A stretch of DNA of 64,000 nt from Aricia agestis (taxonomy: Eukaryota; Arthropoda; Insecta; Lepidoptera; Lycaenidae), in contig NC_056428.1 in assembly GCF_905147365.1 (NCBI RefSeq), positions 13,918,001-13,982,000 of the forward strand, read 5' to 3'. The first letter of the stretch is position 1. The number at the start of each line of letters is the position of its first letter. A program made the translations under genes and the position numbers. Below the pieces are notes generated by a model. It was given only the letters and a program-made list of their open reading frames with translations, was not told the DNA's origin and did not search any database. Positions 34,165 through 46,073 of this stretch are shown here, piece by piece.

Positions 34165-35709
34165 ATGCCTATATTAGTAAAAGATTTTACTTGGACGCAA
34201 ACTTTAAAAAGTGTCCATATTAGAATACCAATTGATCCAGTTTATAAGGAAAACATAGATCTGTTTACCACAGATTCTTATGTAAAAGCACACTTTAGCC
34301 CATTTCTGTTTGAAATATTTCTATTTGACGAAGTAGATAATAAAAACTGTAAATGCATTATTCACGATAAAGAGATTGTGTTAAATTTAATTAAGAAAGA
34401 AGAATATGAATGGAGTCAACTTGAGAAAATTCTTTCTAAAGAGGAGAAGAAAGAACTTAGACAAAAAAATTTAAACGCGTCTCAAGATGACGCCAAAAAA
34501 GAATCCGAAGAGAAGTTTATAAAAAAGAATGAATTAAATAGATTCGCTGTTCAAAAAGCTATGGATATAGATAGCAAACAACACCTATTAATGGATAAAC
34601 GCAGAGATGAGGAACGTCGCCAGGCTATGGATAATTTAGAAAACTGGCGATTAAAAACTGAAAATAGAACAGAAATTATATCCGCAACATCTTCTGGAGT
34701 GAAAATAAAAGAATTGAATTCAAGTGATGATGAAGATAAAAATGAATCGAAGCAGGAAACTAACTTGGAGCAGCCGAAACCAGAAGCCTCGAAAAATTTA
34801 AAGCCTGCTAGAAAATTAATTACATCTTCATATGTGGATAAAAAGAAAGAGGAAATGGCAAGAAGGGTTTTACCGCAGTTAAGACAAACGCAAAGTTTAG
34901 AGATTACCCATACGCCAAGGTCGTTCCCTACTCCAAGCAGGGAATCAGCAGCTGAAGAAGAAGAAACTTGGTTAAGAAATATCACAATGGCTAGAAGAGC
35001 GACTGGTATTTTTTTAGCTTTCATTTAAATTTTAAGCGGATACAATGTAGAACATTATGTGTTACTTAATATGTTTTCTTTTCTTTAAAGGTTTCGCGTC
35101 AGAGGATTTGCGTCCGGAAGAACAGGATCCGCAATGGTGTAAGGAGAAAGGCGATGAATTCTTTAGAAGCGGCAATTTCTTGGGCGCTATAAGCGCGTAC
35201 ACACATGGCATAACACTGACGGACAAACTGCCAAGCCTTTATGCAAACAGAGCTGCAACTCATTTCGCACTTGGCAACTTTAATAAATGCGTATGTACTA
35301 ATTGCACCTTATTCAATATTTTGATATTCATTCTTGACTTATAAAATGGCCAGGCCATTTTATGAGTCAAGGCCTACATATTATAAGTATAATGATGGCT
35401 TACGTTTTAAGTTTCAACCAACGATTATCTAGTCTTGTAATTAACTACGAAAACAAAATATTGTATCTTTTGCAGGCTAACGACTGTTCATCCGCATTAG
35501 ATTTAATGAAACCAGTATGTGAGGGCAACAGGCGAAGCCGTGCGAAGTGCATAGCTCGACGGGCAGCAGCGTTGGCACGTCTCGGTTACTTAAACAAAGC
35601 CATCGATGAGATGAAGGCAGCTGCTAAGCTTTTGCCAGAAGACGAGAAAATTAAACAGGATATTTACGACATGGAGAGGGCTTGGGAGCAAAATCCTGAT
35701 TCTGACTAA
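34165..35709 (+). CDS. DNAAF4: Dynein axonemal assembly factor 4 (DYX1C1)
   Basis: Three coding exons (34165-35005, 35091-35290 and 35476-35709) give 1,275 nt, or 424 residues, against 420 in human. The start MPILVKDFTWTQTLKSVHI opens a CS (p23-like) domain, about residues 1-90, with FSPFLFEIFLFDEVD. A charged helical middle part follows (KKEEYEW...KRRDEERRQAMDNLENWR). The C-terminal TPR repeats are in exons 2-3 (WCKEKGDEFFRSGNFLGAI, LYANRAATHFALGNF, CIARRAAALARLGYLNKAI). Family knowledge: a cytoplasmic HSP90/HSP70 co-chaperone that pre-assembles axonemal dynein arms. In insects it would serve sperm flagella and mechanosensory cilia. The stop is only 12 bases before a dispersed repeat, so the 3'UTR is made of repeat DNA. 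Confidence 0.95.
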
Positions 35710-35721
35710 TGTACTCGATTA

Positions 35722-36060
35722 TTAACCCCCGACGAAAAAGAGGAGTGTTATAAGTTTGACGTGTCTGTCTGTCGGTCTGTCTGTCTGTCTGTGGCATCGT
35801 AGCATCCAAACGGGTAGATCGATTTTGATCTAGTTTTTTTTTTTTTGAAAGATTGACGTAATTGAGAGTGTCCTTAGCTATAGTTCATCATCATCAGCCT
35901 GCTCCGTGCTGAAAAATCGCGGTTAATCTGGTTAATTAGCAACTTGCAGTCGTTTGGTGGGCTTTATTGTATTCTAGTTCATGACAATTATTAATATTTA
36001 CACATTAATGGAAAGTTGACCTGGCGCTGCAGCATCGCCTGGTAATCAATAGGATATGAT
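35722..36060 (+). repeat. Dispersed repeat family C, copy 1
   Basis: Begins TTATTAACCCCCGACGAAAA and contains GTCTGTCTGTCTGT, GGCATCGTAGCATCCAAACG, CATCATCATCAGCCTGCTCC and GTTGACCTGG. The same order of words occurs at 47400-47730 and 55229-55760. No coding. It starts immediately after the DNAAF4 stop. Confidence 0.75.
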
Positions 36061-36228
36061 TTATATCTTAATTTATAATTTATATAAAGTATAAACTGAT
36101 ATTCTAGTATTTGAATTCATAATGCTGTTAGTATTTACTAACAGCATTATATATTTATATAGCGCTGGCAAAAATATTACATAAAAACAGCTTGAATAGT
36201 GAAGTGACATAATCCCCGATATTTGTGA

Positions 36229-37060
36229 CTAGCTGTTGCCCGCGACTTCGTCCGCGTGGACTTCAGTTTATAGCGCGCGATGTCAACAAAATTGGTGTCA
36301 AATGCTTTTATAAAAAAACCCTGGTACCCCTTAAATCAATACAGCTGTCCAGTGTGCACACAATAAGTATTTCTTTTTTTTATATTAAACTTTATATTTT
36401 ATGACAAATTTTAAAGCTTATTTAGCCCCCCAATTACACAACTTTACCCATAAACTATTTATCATTAATAGGTTTAAGGTTACGTCACTGCACAGATAAA
36501 GTACTGAGTTATTTAATACCTACCGTAGAATAGATCAACAATCGAAAAAAATCGAAACCTAGATGGAAGATGATACCACCTCTTATAGAAAGACTTTTAA
36601 GCAAGCGTTAGCGCGATGTAGAAGACGAAAAAAGATCTATTATGAATTTTTGGAACTAACTTAATTTGAACAAATTTACGCATTTTCACCCTCTTACAAC
36701 CCTTTTTTCAGTAAAAAAGTAGCCTATGTCCTTTCTCACGCTTTAGACTATCTGTATACAAAATTTCATTACAATCGGTTCGGTAGTTTTGGCGTTTGGC
36801 GTGAAAGCGAGACTGACAGACAGACAGACAGACAGAGATACTTTCGCATTTATAATATTAGTATAGATTATGTGCACACTGCACAGCTGTTTTTGGGTAT
36901 TTTGATTAATTAAGGGCTGCCATTCCGGTGTAGCGCGGCCCTAAGAGGGGTACCAGTATTACTAGGGTTTTAAAAAGTTTTTAAATTTAACACAAATTTT
37001 GTTGACACCGCGCGCTATAAACTAAAGTCCACGCGGACGAAGTCGCGGGCAACAGCTAGT
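36229..37060. repeat. RTE/SINE-like repeat family A, copy 2
   Basis: Same structure as 14425-15305, including the inverted second end, but with the nested hairpin MITE shortened to one arm (36915-36942). It is part of the duplicated composite. Confidence 0.75.
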
Positions 37061-38195
37061 TATGAATAAAAACAATATACAGGGTGTAACAAAAATAAGT
37101 GATAATACTTTAGGGTGTGTACGTGTTCCTTGTAGAGAGTTCACTGTGAAAGTAGCAGCGCTGAAAGATCAATTTTTTTTTTCAGTTTTGTATGTCGAAA
37201 CTCATGACGCTCGGGCCCTTGCTCATACAAAAGTGAAAAAAAAAATGTCTTTCAGCGCTGCTACTTTCACAGTGAACTCTCTACAAGGAACACGTACACA
37301 CCCTAAAGTATTATCACTTATTTTTTTTACACACTGTATAATAAAGTAGGTATGATTAGTTCTGTTACAATAATGAAGTAAAAAATAAAACGCCATCTGT
37401 TTTCATATATTAGAATTAAAATGTTGATTACATTGATATATTTTCTGGATGGAATACAGGCCAACACGGTACACTCGAACTCCTTTATTTAGCGCCTTCT
37501 GTTGTCAACTCTTCATTTTATATGTTCTTTATTTTATGTGTGTGTTTGTAACTGTGATGTGCGCAATAAAGTATATTCGTTCATTCATTCATTCATTCAT
37601 TCATAATGCATGCATTTCTAATATATTATATTAGAAATGCAGTATGAGTTCTATAAGATAAGATAGATTGATTGTTATTATACCAAGTGATAATATTATT
37701 AAACATATTATTCTAACGTATTAAAAACTATAAACAAAAACATAATAACTAATTATAAGTATGATTAGTTCTATGTTACAATGAAGTAAAAAATAAAACG
37801 CCATCTGTTGAATCGTATTAGAACTAAAATGTTCATTGCATCGATATATTTCTGGATTTTTTATAATATTATACATAAAATATATTTAAGATTTTTGAAA
37901 TATTATTTTAATACACATCCAAGACCCAGGAACATTGAAAACTTTTTGTTCCGCCTGCGGGACTCGAACCCAGGACCCCCGGGATGAGCGCTGGCCACGC
38001 GCAGTGCGAATGCATTTTCATCGATATTTTCATGGAATTAAGATATTTTCCCACATCAAAATGTAGCCTATGTCCTTTCTCAGACTCTAGAATAACTGTG
38101 TACAAAATTTCATTGCAATCGGTTCAGTAGTTTTGGCGTGAAAGCGAGACAGACAGACAGACAGAGATACTTTCGCATTTATAATATTAGTATTG
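37061..38195. repeat. Block duplicated from 15306-16112, with an added MITE
   Basis: Continues the similarity after repeat A, including the truncated SINE (37908-38002). It ends in another RTE-like tail (GAGACAGACAGACAGACAGA near 38150). A CATT run at 37581-37602 is present only here. Confidence 0.7.
37080..37336. mobile_element. Snap-back MITE (257 bp) with TATA target duplication
   Basis: Ends CAGGGTGTAAC and GTTACACACTG-like, with long inverse arms reading GTGATAATACTTTAGGGTG. TATA flanks both sides (37076-37079, 37337-37340). The unoccupied sister site near 15318 reads ACAATATAATAAAG, which proves the insertion and a 4-bp duplication. Confidence 0.88.
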
Positions 38196-38848
38196 ATTAC
38201 GGTATGAAAAAAATACTCTCTACTACTCGGCAAAATTTTTAAGAAAATGGGCAAAGAATTGCTGTTAATTTCGGCAACTTGGAGTTGTAATTCATAAAAA
38301 GAAAACGACAGAAATAATCTATAGATAAAATTCTATCCAATTCGAGAAAAAAGAAAAAAAAACAAATTGTGCCAAAAATTTTGCCGAGTTACATATTTTT
38401 TTACTCAACTATTTCATATTAAAGTGGTAAAAAGTAATTCCAACATTGTATAGACGACTTTCTCAACAGTACATTATATTTTTTTCAGACCGTTAAGACG
38501 TCAATACAATCCATAAAGTGCCATAAACAGGTGATATTCTAAACCTTTTACAGCAAAAATCACAAAACTGTCGCGGGTTTGAGTTGGATTATTTAAAAAT
38601 AAGTACTTAAAAAAACAAAAATCCTAGCTCCAACATTAGATTTTAATTGAAATGATCTTACATGTTGTGCATTAAAACTTATAGAAATACTGTATTTTAA
38701 CTGTTAAATCACGTCTGTTAAATCAGCGAAATCGGCAAAATTTCGTACACGGACTCTTAAATACTAATAAAAACAAACGTCGGAGTTACAGTAATTTTAT
38801 TATTTTAATAAATATACAATTTATAATAATAATAATCTTTCAAAAACA
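38196..38848. other. Downstream of the M3 homologue; 3'UTR side
   Basis: No gene seen. AT-rich with no repeat I can name, except the poly(A) signal for the minus-strand gene at 38796-38801 (AATAAA on the minus strand). Confidence 0.5.
38796..38801 (-). terminator. Poly(A) signal of the M3 oligopeptidase homologue
   Basis: AATAAA on the minus strand about 50 bases beyond the stop codon at 38849. Confidence 0.6.
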
Positions 38849-41800
38849 CTATTCCTCTATAGTTTTGGAAAGTCCAAGATCATCTAATAACGCTTGTGGC
38901 GATGGGTCTCGTCCGCGGAATCTTCTGAAGACTTCGGCGGGATGGCAACTGCCACCGGCGGCTAAGAATGTGTCTCTGTATCGTTTTCCAACAGCAATGA
39001 CGTCCTGATTGGCCTTTCGAGACTCCTCGAACGCACTATACACATCAGCCGCGATCATTTTCGACCACAAGTGGCTGTAGTACGCGGCGCCCCACTCCTC
39101 CGAAAATATCCTCGTGAACGACAGCACGTGCGAATCGTATTTATCGAACGGTAACGTGTTGTACTCCGACCATATCTCTCTCACCAGGTCGCGCCAGAAG
39201 ATCTTTTTCGAATGTAGCTCCAAATCCAACCTCGATAGATACAATTCTTTGCACAGATTGAAACCGGCCATATGGCGTTGGGTGTTCTGTAAATTGTTCA
39301 CTACCTCGTCGGGTAGAGGTTCCTCGGTAGTGTAGTGGCCGCTGATGGCGCGTATCGTGTGGGGATCGTACAGCCAGTGGGTCATTACGTATCCGCAGAC
39401 TTCAGCGGCGTCCCATTCCACATTCGATAATCCCGCCACCTCGGAATATTCTGCTCTAGTGAGTAAATGCCTCAGCGCGTGGCCGAATCTCTTAAACAAA
39501 ATATTCACTTCTTTGAACGTAAGCAACGAGTGTTTTCCATTAGTCGGGGCTTGGAAATTGAATATTAAAGCGGACAGTGGCTGTGTAGAAGCGACCGCGC
39601 TCTTATTGCGAATGGCTACGTGCCACCCGGCATCATCGTAAATGCGAATTTTCTCGTCCTGTCTTGCGTAGGGGTCGAAATAAAAGCCGGCTATGGGTCG
39701 GTTACTGGAGTCGTCGTAAACGTCGTAATATTTCACATCTTTATGCCAAGTTTGGGTGTTCGATCTTTCAACTATTTGTATTTTAAATAATGTGCTGCAC
39801 AAATTGAAGAGGCTATTGATAACTTTGGGTAGGGGAAAATATTCACGTATTTTGTTGTCATCGAAGCTGAAGAGAGACCACATCTGTTTTCTCTGCCAAT
39901 ATGCAATATCGTAGTGCTCCAATTTATCACTGAAACCTCTTTCCTGGGCGTATTCTTGCAATTGCTGTAGTTCTAGATCCTGCATATATTTAGCATTTAC
40001 GCGCATGGCTTCGAGAACATTCAAAATGTTTTCCATGGAACCAGCCATTTTTGTTTCCATGCTCATATCGACAAAGCTGTCAAACCCCAATATTTTTGCT
40101 TGCTCCTGCCTAAGGCCTCGTAATTTTTCGATATTTGTGCTCGTTTCGAGTTCTTTTTTAGTGTAACCTGAACATCGCTGAACATTCGCCTGCCACATGT
40201 TCCATCGTAAAGATCTGTCGGGGCAGTACTGCATAAAAGGCTCGTAAACATGTGGCTCGAGGGACATCTTCCATGGTCCACGAGAGGCGTCATTGTTAAC
40301 GGACATCGATTTGGCAAGGCTCTGGGGAAATTCCTTGATGACTGCCTCATCGTTAATCATACCACTGAAAACTTTTGTTGCAGCATCAACCTTTTCTCTA
40401 ATAGTTTGTTTTTCTTTTTGCATTTCACCGAGAATAGTATTCAACCTCTCCCGCTTTATGCCTTTAACGTCCAAGCCATTTAGTTTTCCTTCTAAGATAT
40501 ATTTATCGAGTAGCCTTTGTTCTTCGTCAGTAAGCTTTTTTAGTCGGTTTTTCTCATCAACAGCAGCCTGGTATATGGGTATGCTGTTGAATTTGGCAGA
40601 CCTTGCCTTATGGGCTCTCTGATGTATTTGTATGTATGATTTTGTTGGCATTAGTGAGCTGTTCCCGAGATATAACGTTTTTGCCATACCCCACGTAAGT
40701 TCTAAGGGACTGTCTAGCTTCTCTAGAGGTTCGAAAATTTCGACGAATGCATTTTTACAGTTACCGCACGATTCCTCTATTTGGCGGACACCATTCTCGT
40801 AATCTAAACTCTGCTTACTTATGGAAGCAATACATTTTTCAATAGTAACATCACTGAATTCTGGTAATCCATTTTCAGACAGCAAAGCATTTTTATCTCC
40901 ATCCTCTCCAATTTCTGGAATACTGGAAAGAGGAAAGAAATTTTCAACTACTTAATATATTTTAACACGTCTTAATATATCTCTCTAATCTTAATAACCT
41001 GTAGGCTGTACTTAACATTCTAAAGAGGAAGGTTTAAATTTGTTTTTTGTATCAAATAGACTTCTGACTACTGAACCGATTTTGATGTTTGGCATCATGC
41101 AGACCATGAGGGAGGATATAGGCAACTTTTTGGTGTAATTTACTATACATCAGGGTTTGCAAAGTGTGCGCCACGGTGCACCCTTGTACACAAAAACTAC
41201 AAATGCTATATAAATTATTTTAAATATACCTACCTACCTGGTAGGAACTGAAAGTAATAGAATGCCTGATTTTAAGGAAAAAAAAAAACGGGTATTTTTA
41301 ACACGTTGACAGACGGTACTTTTGTTCCTAGTTTGACAGTAGGCATAGGAACAGCCCAATGATAAAATTTCCGTGCTCCTAAATATCCCTATCCTCAAAT
41401 GTTTTTTCTTTTAGATATTCTATGTTTAAAATATCTATTCCTAAATATACTTAATTTCAAATACATCTACCTACTCCTTGATATTTATTGTTATCAAACA
41501 ATTCCACTCTGGATATTACTATTTTCAAAAGTATTTACTTTGATGTGTATACACTCCAAAACATTTCTACTCCTAAATACTACACCTCCTAAAAATTTGT
41601 ATTGTAATTATTTGTACTGCGATTAAATCTACTCCGAAATAGATTTATTCTATAAAAAACTTTCTTCTAAGAAATTTCTACTCTTGTGTTTGGTGGGTAA
41701 CATTCTGTAATTGGTAACATAGGTTTTGGAATCGGAGGCTACAGGTGGTAAAGGAGAATAGATAATTTTTAAATTTAGATAATTGTTTACGCGCTTTATT

Positions 41801-43858
41801 TAAAAATGTTTCGTTGTTTTTTGTTAATATTGTGCAAATTACATTCAAAAAATATAAACTTTATTTATTGATTGTATGTATTTGTATATAATTTTAAAGC
41901 GGAGCAATTTCCCATACATAACAACAACTGCAATTAATTTTGGAGTATCAACAATACTCCAAAATAATAACGGAGTAATAGTAACGGAGTGTTACCTAAT
42001 AATTTGCATAATTTTCTGTCTTTGGACGTTTATTCGGCGTAAATGGACGAATGGCGAATGGAATACTTTTAAGAATACTCCAAAATTAATTGTATAAAAC
42101 TATAATTGTGCCTAGAAAGTCTTTTATGCCGAAAAAATTAGATAACCGAGGAGTTTCGAGTAACCGAGAATTTCTCAGGTAATACTCATGAGTATTGTTG
42201 ATAGTAGTAGTTGGCGTAGTGTGCGGCGTGGGGGAACGAAAAATTTTCAATGTGTGCGTGACCTTTAACCCTTAATTAGGCGCATCAAAAAAGTCACACA
42301 AGTAGTTGCATGGGGCCTCAACTAACCCCAAATAAAAAATGAAAATTAAGTTGATGAAATGAATAAAACAAAGAATTAACTATGCGAATTGTTAGAGTGC
42401 TATATGATTATTAATCTTAATAATCAAAAACCTTCATTTGCCTCTATACAACTAAAAAAATCCATCAATTACTGCTCTGTCTCAAAATCTCAAAAATATC
42501 ACTATGGTTGATTTCGAGATTTAAAAAATCTTTTATTCATTTTGATGGTTAGATTTTTTTGCAGCACCTAAGAAAGTAGGTCCTAAAATAATACTGACAA
42601 AGTGTGATTTGTTACGCACTTGTGGTCATCACCCCCTTATCATCATCATCACCATCCAGTGGTCAGGGATTATTTTAGGCATCTCTGGGCACTAAAATCT
42701 TGTCTACCGGTTCATGTCTGCTACAAATCGGTGCATAGTTTTGAAGTTTAGAGGCTACAGGCTCACAAAATCTCTTTTATCTTCAGAAACCTTCCAGCCG
42801 CCAGCATATTTCACTGTCTTGATCTATACTGACATTTTTAAAGAGCAATTATATAACTAAATGTTGTCAATGGAATGATATACTCATATATTTAACAATC
42901 ATCCTAAATTATATCAGAAATAATTTAACAATTAAACATAATATTACAAAATGGAAACTTGTCTTGTGACAAAAGAAGTCACGTAAGTCACGCATGAGGT
43001 CAGCGCTCAAGAGGGTAGCGACACATGCACCATCACTAGCTAACCGGCTACCACTTATTAGGATACCTAAATAGGAGTTAGGAAACTACCAAAAGCTTCG
43101 TTGCATTCCTGAAACTCTAAAACATTTTTTTTCAGTTTGAAAGTGATCTGACCCCATGCGACCAATTAAGGGTTAATTGTGCGTAATTCATTACATGGTA
43201 ACATTACAAAAGTCTAAGATACCTCTATGGTGACAGTACAAAACGGCGTACCTAATGCTTACGTATGAGAAATTGATCATCTTGAGCGTACGAGCTGTGG
43301 CTCGACCTAAACTCTTACGTCGACAGGCATACTTTATTTCACTTTTGAAATATGTACGTCTATGGGCAGTACTGTCCATCAATGTGTTAAAGCAACCTTA
43401 ATAAGTGCTTTTGTGCTCTGTCCAATGACTAGAACTATCCAATCACTAGTCATGTTCACCCTATGTTTATTTTTATTTAATTCAAGTACATAGTTATTGT
43501 GAGAATGAGAGCTTATGGATTTTATCTTCACTTTTATGTATGCATATAAAAGTGAAAATAAAATCGATGTTTCGGAAACGTACTATGGAATAAGCAAATT
43601 ACAAGAAATTTTACCAGTCAACAGCAAAATGTTGAATGCTGAAAAGAATTGGTACATTCGGAAAATATTTAGTTTTACATTGGTATACAAAATATATTGA
43701 TATGACTGAAAGTATATAACAACCTCCTGAAATTTTGTTATGTAAAAAATATCTGAAACTTTAACTTACAGCACAACATATCCAGAGCTACGTCTGTTCG
43801 GATAGAACGGTCTCTTCAAGTGACGGGTGATAGCACAACTTCGTAGAAAACTAGCCAT
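38849..43858 (-). CDS. Mitochondrial M3-family oligopeptidase homologue, probably catalytically dead
   Basis: Two coding exons (43858-43770 and 40922-38849) give 720 residues with matching phase (2 + 1). The N-terminus MASFLRSCAITRHLKRPFYP has Arg/Lys and no acids, like a mitochondrial presequence. The rest aligns with oligopeptidase A/thimet-type M3 peptidases over full length. Zinc-site changes: HExxH is replaced by KRFGH (Lys507, Arg508, His511), while the third ligand Glu537 (VEWDAAEV) is kept. The conserved FSHIFAGGY-type loop reads FTRIFSEEW (Arg634 for His). The reading frame has no stop, so the protein is made but probably cannot cleave peptides. Normal family role: degrading short peptides and presequences. 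A regulatory or binding role is conceivable, but nothing here shows it. Confidence 0.88.
41390..41670. repeat. Quasi-periodic AT-rich stretch
   Basis: Short words of the type CTACTCCTAAATAC / ACTCCAAAACATTT recur at irregular spacing of about 15-30 bases for nearly 280 bases. It looks like a decayed tandem repeat. No coding. Confidence 0.4.
41931..42095. mobile_element. Small inverted-repeat element
   Basis: CAATTAATTTTGGAGTAT at the left and ATACTCCAAAATTAATTG at the right are exact inverse copies. A second inner hairpin (TTTTGGAGTATC / ATACTCCAAAA) follows the left end. No target duplication identified. Confidence 0.6.
42269..43172. mobile_element. piggyBac-type non-autonomous element (904 bp)
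   Basis: Flanked by TTAA (42265-42268 and 43173-43176). Ends CCCTTAATTAGGCGCAT and the inverse of CCCTTAATTGGTCGCAT. TTAA targets and CCC-starting ends are the piggyBac hallmark. No transposase frame remains. Confidence 0.75.
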
Positions 43859-44221
43859 TTTGAATAATCGAACTGTGATTTTCACTTACACCGATAAATC
43901 TATATTTTATTTCATAATAAATGCATAAAATTGCCGAAACCCGATTTTCAGGTGCACAATAATTTTAACCAAGTTGACATTTCACATTTGACATATGACA
44001 GCAGTGACAGTTCTGACGTTCAGTTTTTTTTTTCATAATATGGCTCTCGGCTTTTTAATCATGGCCAGTGTCAAGTAAAATATAGCGGGATTTTTTTTTT
44101 CATGAAAAGTTTACCAAATTTAAAGTCGTTTTTCCAGATGATCGTCAAGTCGAAAGTCTAGTAAAAGTCAAAAAAAGTACTCAGTAAAGTCAACGAGTCA
44201 AGTCAGTTGCATAAACTTATA
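43859..44221. other. Upstream region of the M3 homologue
   Basis: 5'UTR and promoter side of the minus-strand gene. No repeat family or ORF recognised. Confidence 0.4.
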
Positions 44222-44660
44222 ATATACTGTCGTATAGACCACCTGACAACCCGAAAATGCGTGACCATTTTTGATCTGTCAATGTGTGCGTGTGCTAGTG
44301 ATGTATATTTTACTATCGATAGTATAGTATTTTGCTATCGATAGTTTAGTCCGTTCGAGTTATTTTACCTGAGTTTCTATAAGAAATAAATAATATGCAA
44401 CATTGACAGATTTTGTATTTCAAATTAGGTATCATAAATTTTAATTGGCAAAAAAGTAGATACACATTTTTGTTTTTCAATCGTCATTCGTCGGATATGT
44501 TATGACTTATGACATGAGGTTCTTATAGGGGTAAATAATATACACATAACACATTATAAAGTTACTTATTTATTAATCAGGTAAAATCTATCTGGTAAAT
44601 CAGCCCTTACATTGCTGCATTGAAAGTAAACGTTGAAAGTAAACAACACACATAGTATAT
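44222..44660. repeat. Dispersed repeat, family D, copy 2 (inverted)
   Basis: Inverse of 10130-10575 over its full length, with paired CTATCGATAG words near 44315 and 44335. Confidence 0.7.
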
Positions 44661-44711
44661 TATATTTTATTCTTAAATTAAATACATATCATAAAATATC
44701 ATAATACTTTT

Positions 44712-45557
44712 GGGAGTGCCTCCGCTGCCGGCGCCGGCTCCCAAAAATATCAGTAATGGGAACTACGGTAAGTATACTGCCGGCAGCCGAGATATAAAAC
44801 AACGACTGCCGGCGCTGACACTCAAAATGGGAGCCGGTGATAATGCGTGAAGCGCTAGGTTCCAGTGCCGATACACAAATTTGAAAAAGAAATTATAATT
44901 ATAATCTCAATTTATATATTCGACTTTTAAAGGTGAAGGTTTGGTACCTATTTGTTCGGCTGTGGATATTTTAGTTTTTTGTGATGCATTTTCTTAGCTT
45001 AGCCACAATGCTTTGCTTTACCTTAGCTATCTTTTTTCAGCTACCAAAAAGTAAGATTTTGCACCACAGCTACAGTTATAAACTCCGTGGTATACTTCCG
45101 AAGGTACTGAACAGAACTTCAGATTCCTTATACATGTTAGAGAGTTTCAGCGTTGTTTAAAGAAGCAAAGATATTGTCTTTAATTGCTACTATACCGATC
45201 ACATTTATCAGCATCTTCATCATCACCACCATTAACCCATCCAAGATTCAAGCCCCATACGAGCACCGGTGATCGCGACAACAATAGAATACAATAGCAT
45301 TTCCGAGAATCCCCGATCGAAGGATTCAAATAATTATGCATCCTTACAATTATTATGACCTTATTATTTGTACTTTTCATAGTCATTTAGCTCAAGTCTG
45401 ATGTTTTTGATCATTATTCTGTTTGACAAGCGATGTTTGCCGAATAGGCGCCGGCATCCTATTCGGCAAACATCGCGTGACTTCGGCAAACTTCGGAGTT
45501 CGTTAAACGGCGCCGGCAGCCATTTTGGCAACCGGCGCCGGCAGCGGAGGCACTCCC
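44712..45557. mobile_element. 846-bp element with 26-bp perfect inverted ends and 10-bp target duplication
   Basis: Both ends read GGGAGTGCCTCCGCTGCCGG and then CGCCGG in inverse orientation. TAATACTTTT is repeated at 44702-44711 and 45558-45567. A duplication of 8-11 bp with long ends suggests a Mutator-like (MULE) element. GCCGGC/CCGGCGCCGG words cluster in the outer parts. The centre holds unrelated AT-rich DNA and a hairpin built on GATGTTTGCCGAATAGG. No transposase. Confidence 0.8.
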
Positions 45558-46010
45558 TAATACTTTTTATTACAATCATTTTTAACCGACTTTAAGGAGG
45601 AGGTTAGACGTTCGGCTGTGGATATAATATTTTTTATGTATGTTCAACGATTACTCCGCCGTTTGTGAACCGATTTGAAGATAAAGACAATAGTAAGATT
45701 ATACTTAAATGAACTAAAAAGTACTAAATAATCCTTATTCTGTATTCAGTATTTCTGTTCTCAATCTTCATAATTTTGAAGTCGGTACCAGTACTATTAA
45801 GTATAATATAAGTTGCACTTATACTTATTCTGTCAGAGAATTACTGTCTATTATATTATTGAAAGCTGCATTCAATGAGTATTAGGTTCAACTGACTGAT
45901 TGATTGATGATGAATGAAACTGATGAAACCTTGATTAAAAAAAAAAAAAAAGGTATGTCAAAAGATTATTACTCAATTATTATTTTTAACAAAAAAAAAA
46001 AAAAAAAAAA

Positions 46011-46073
46011 ACTCTACTATTTCTGTACTCAATCTTCATAATGATGAAGATTGAGTACAGAAATAGTAGAGTT
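46011..46073. repeat. 63-base hairpin
   Basis: CTCTACTATTTCTGTACTCA... at the left is mirrored exactly at the right around a short AATG-type centre. A one-armed relative lies at about 45738-45772. Confidence 0.75.

Larger units (their letters stand above)
40923..43769. other. Single intron of the M3 homologue, repeat-filled
   Basis: 2.85 kb. It holds an AT-rich quasi-periodic stretch (41390-41670), a small inverted-repeat element (41931-42095) and a piggyBac-type element (42269-43172). A hAT-like fragment (CAGGGTTTGCAAAGTGTGCG) lies near 41150. No ORF of note. Confidence 0.55.

Noticed and set aside
34551..35024. 157-codon minus-strand frame
   Set aside because: Antisense of the DNAAF4 first exon; the plus-strand frame has clear domains.
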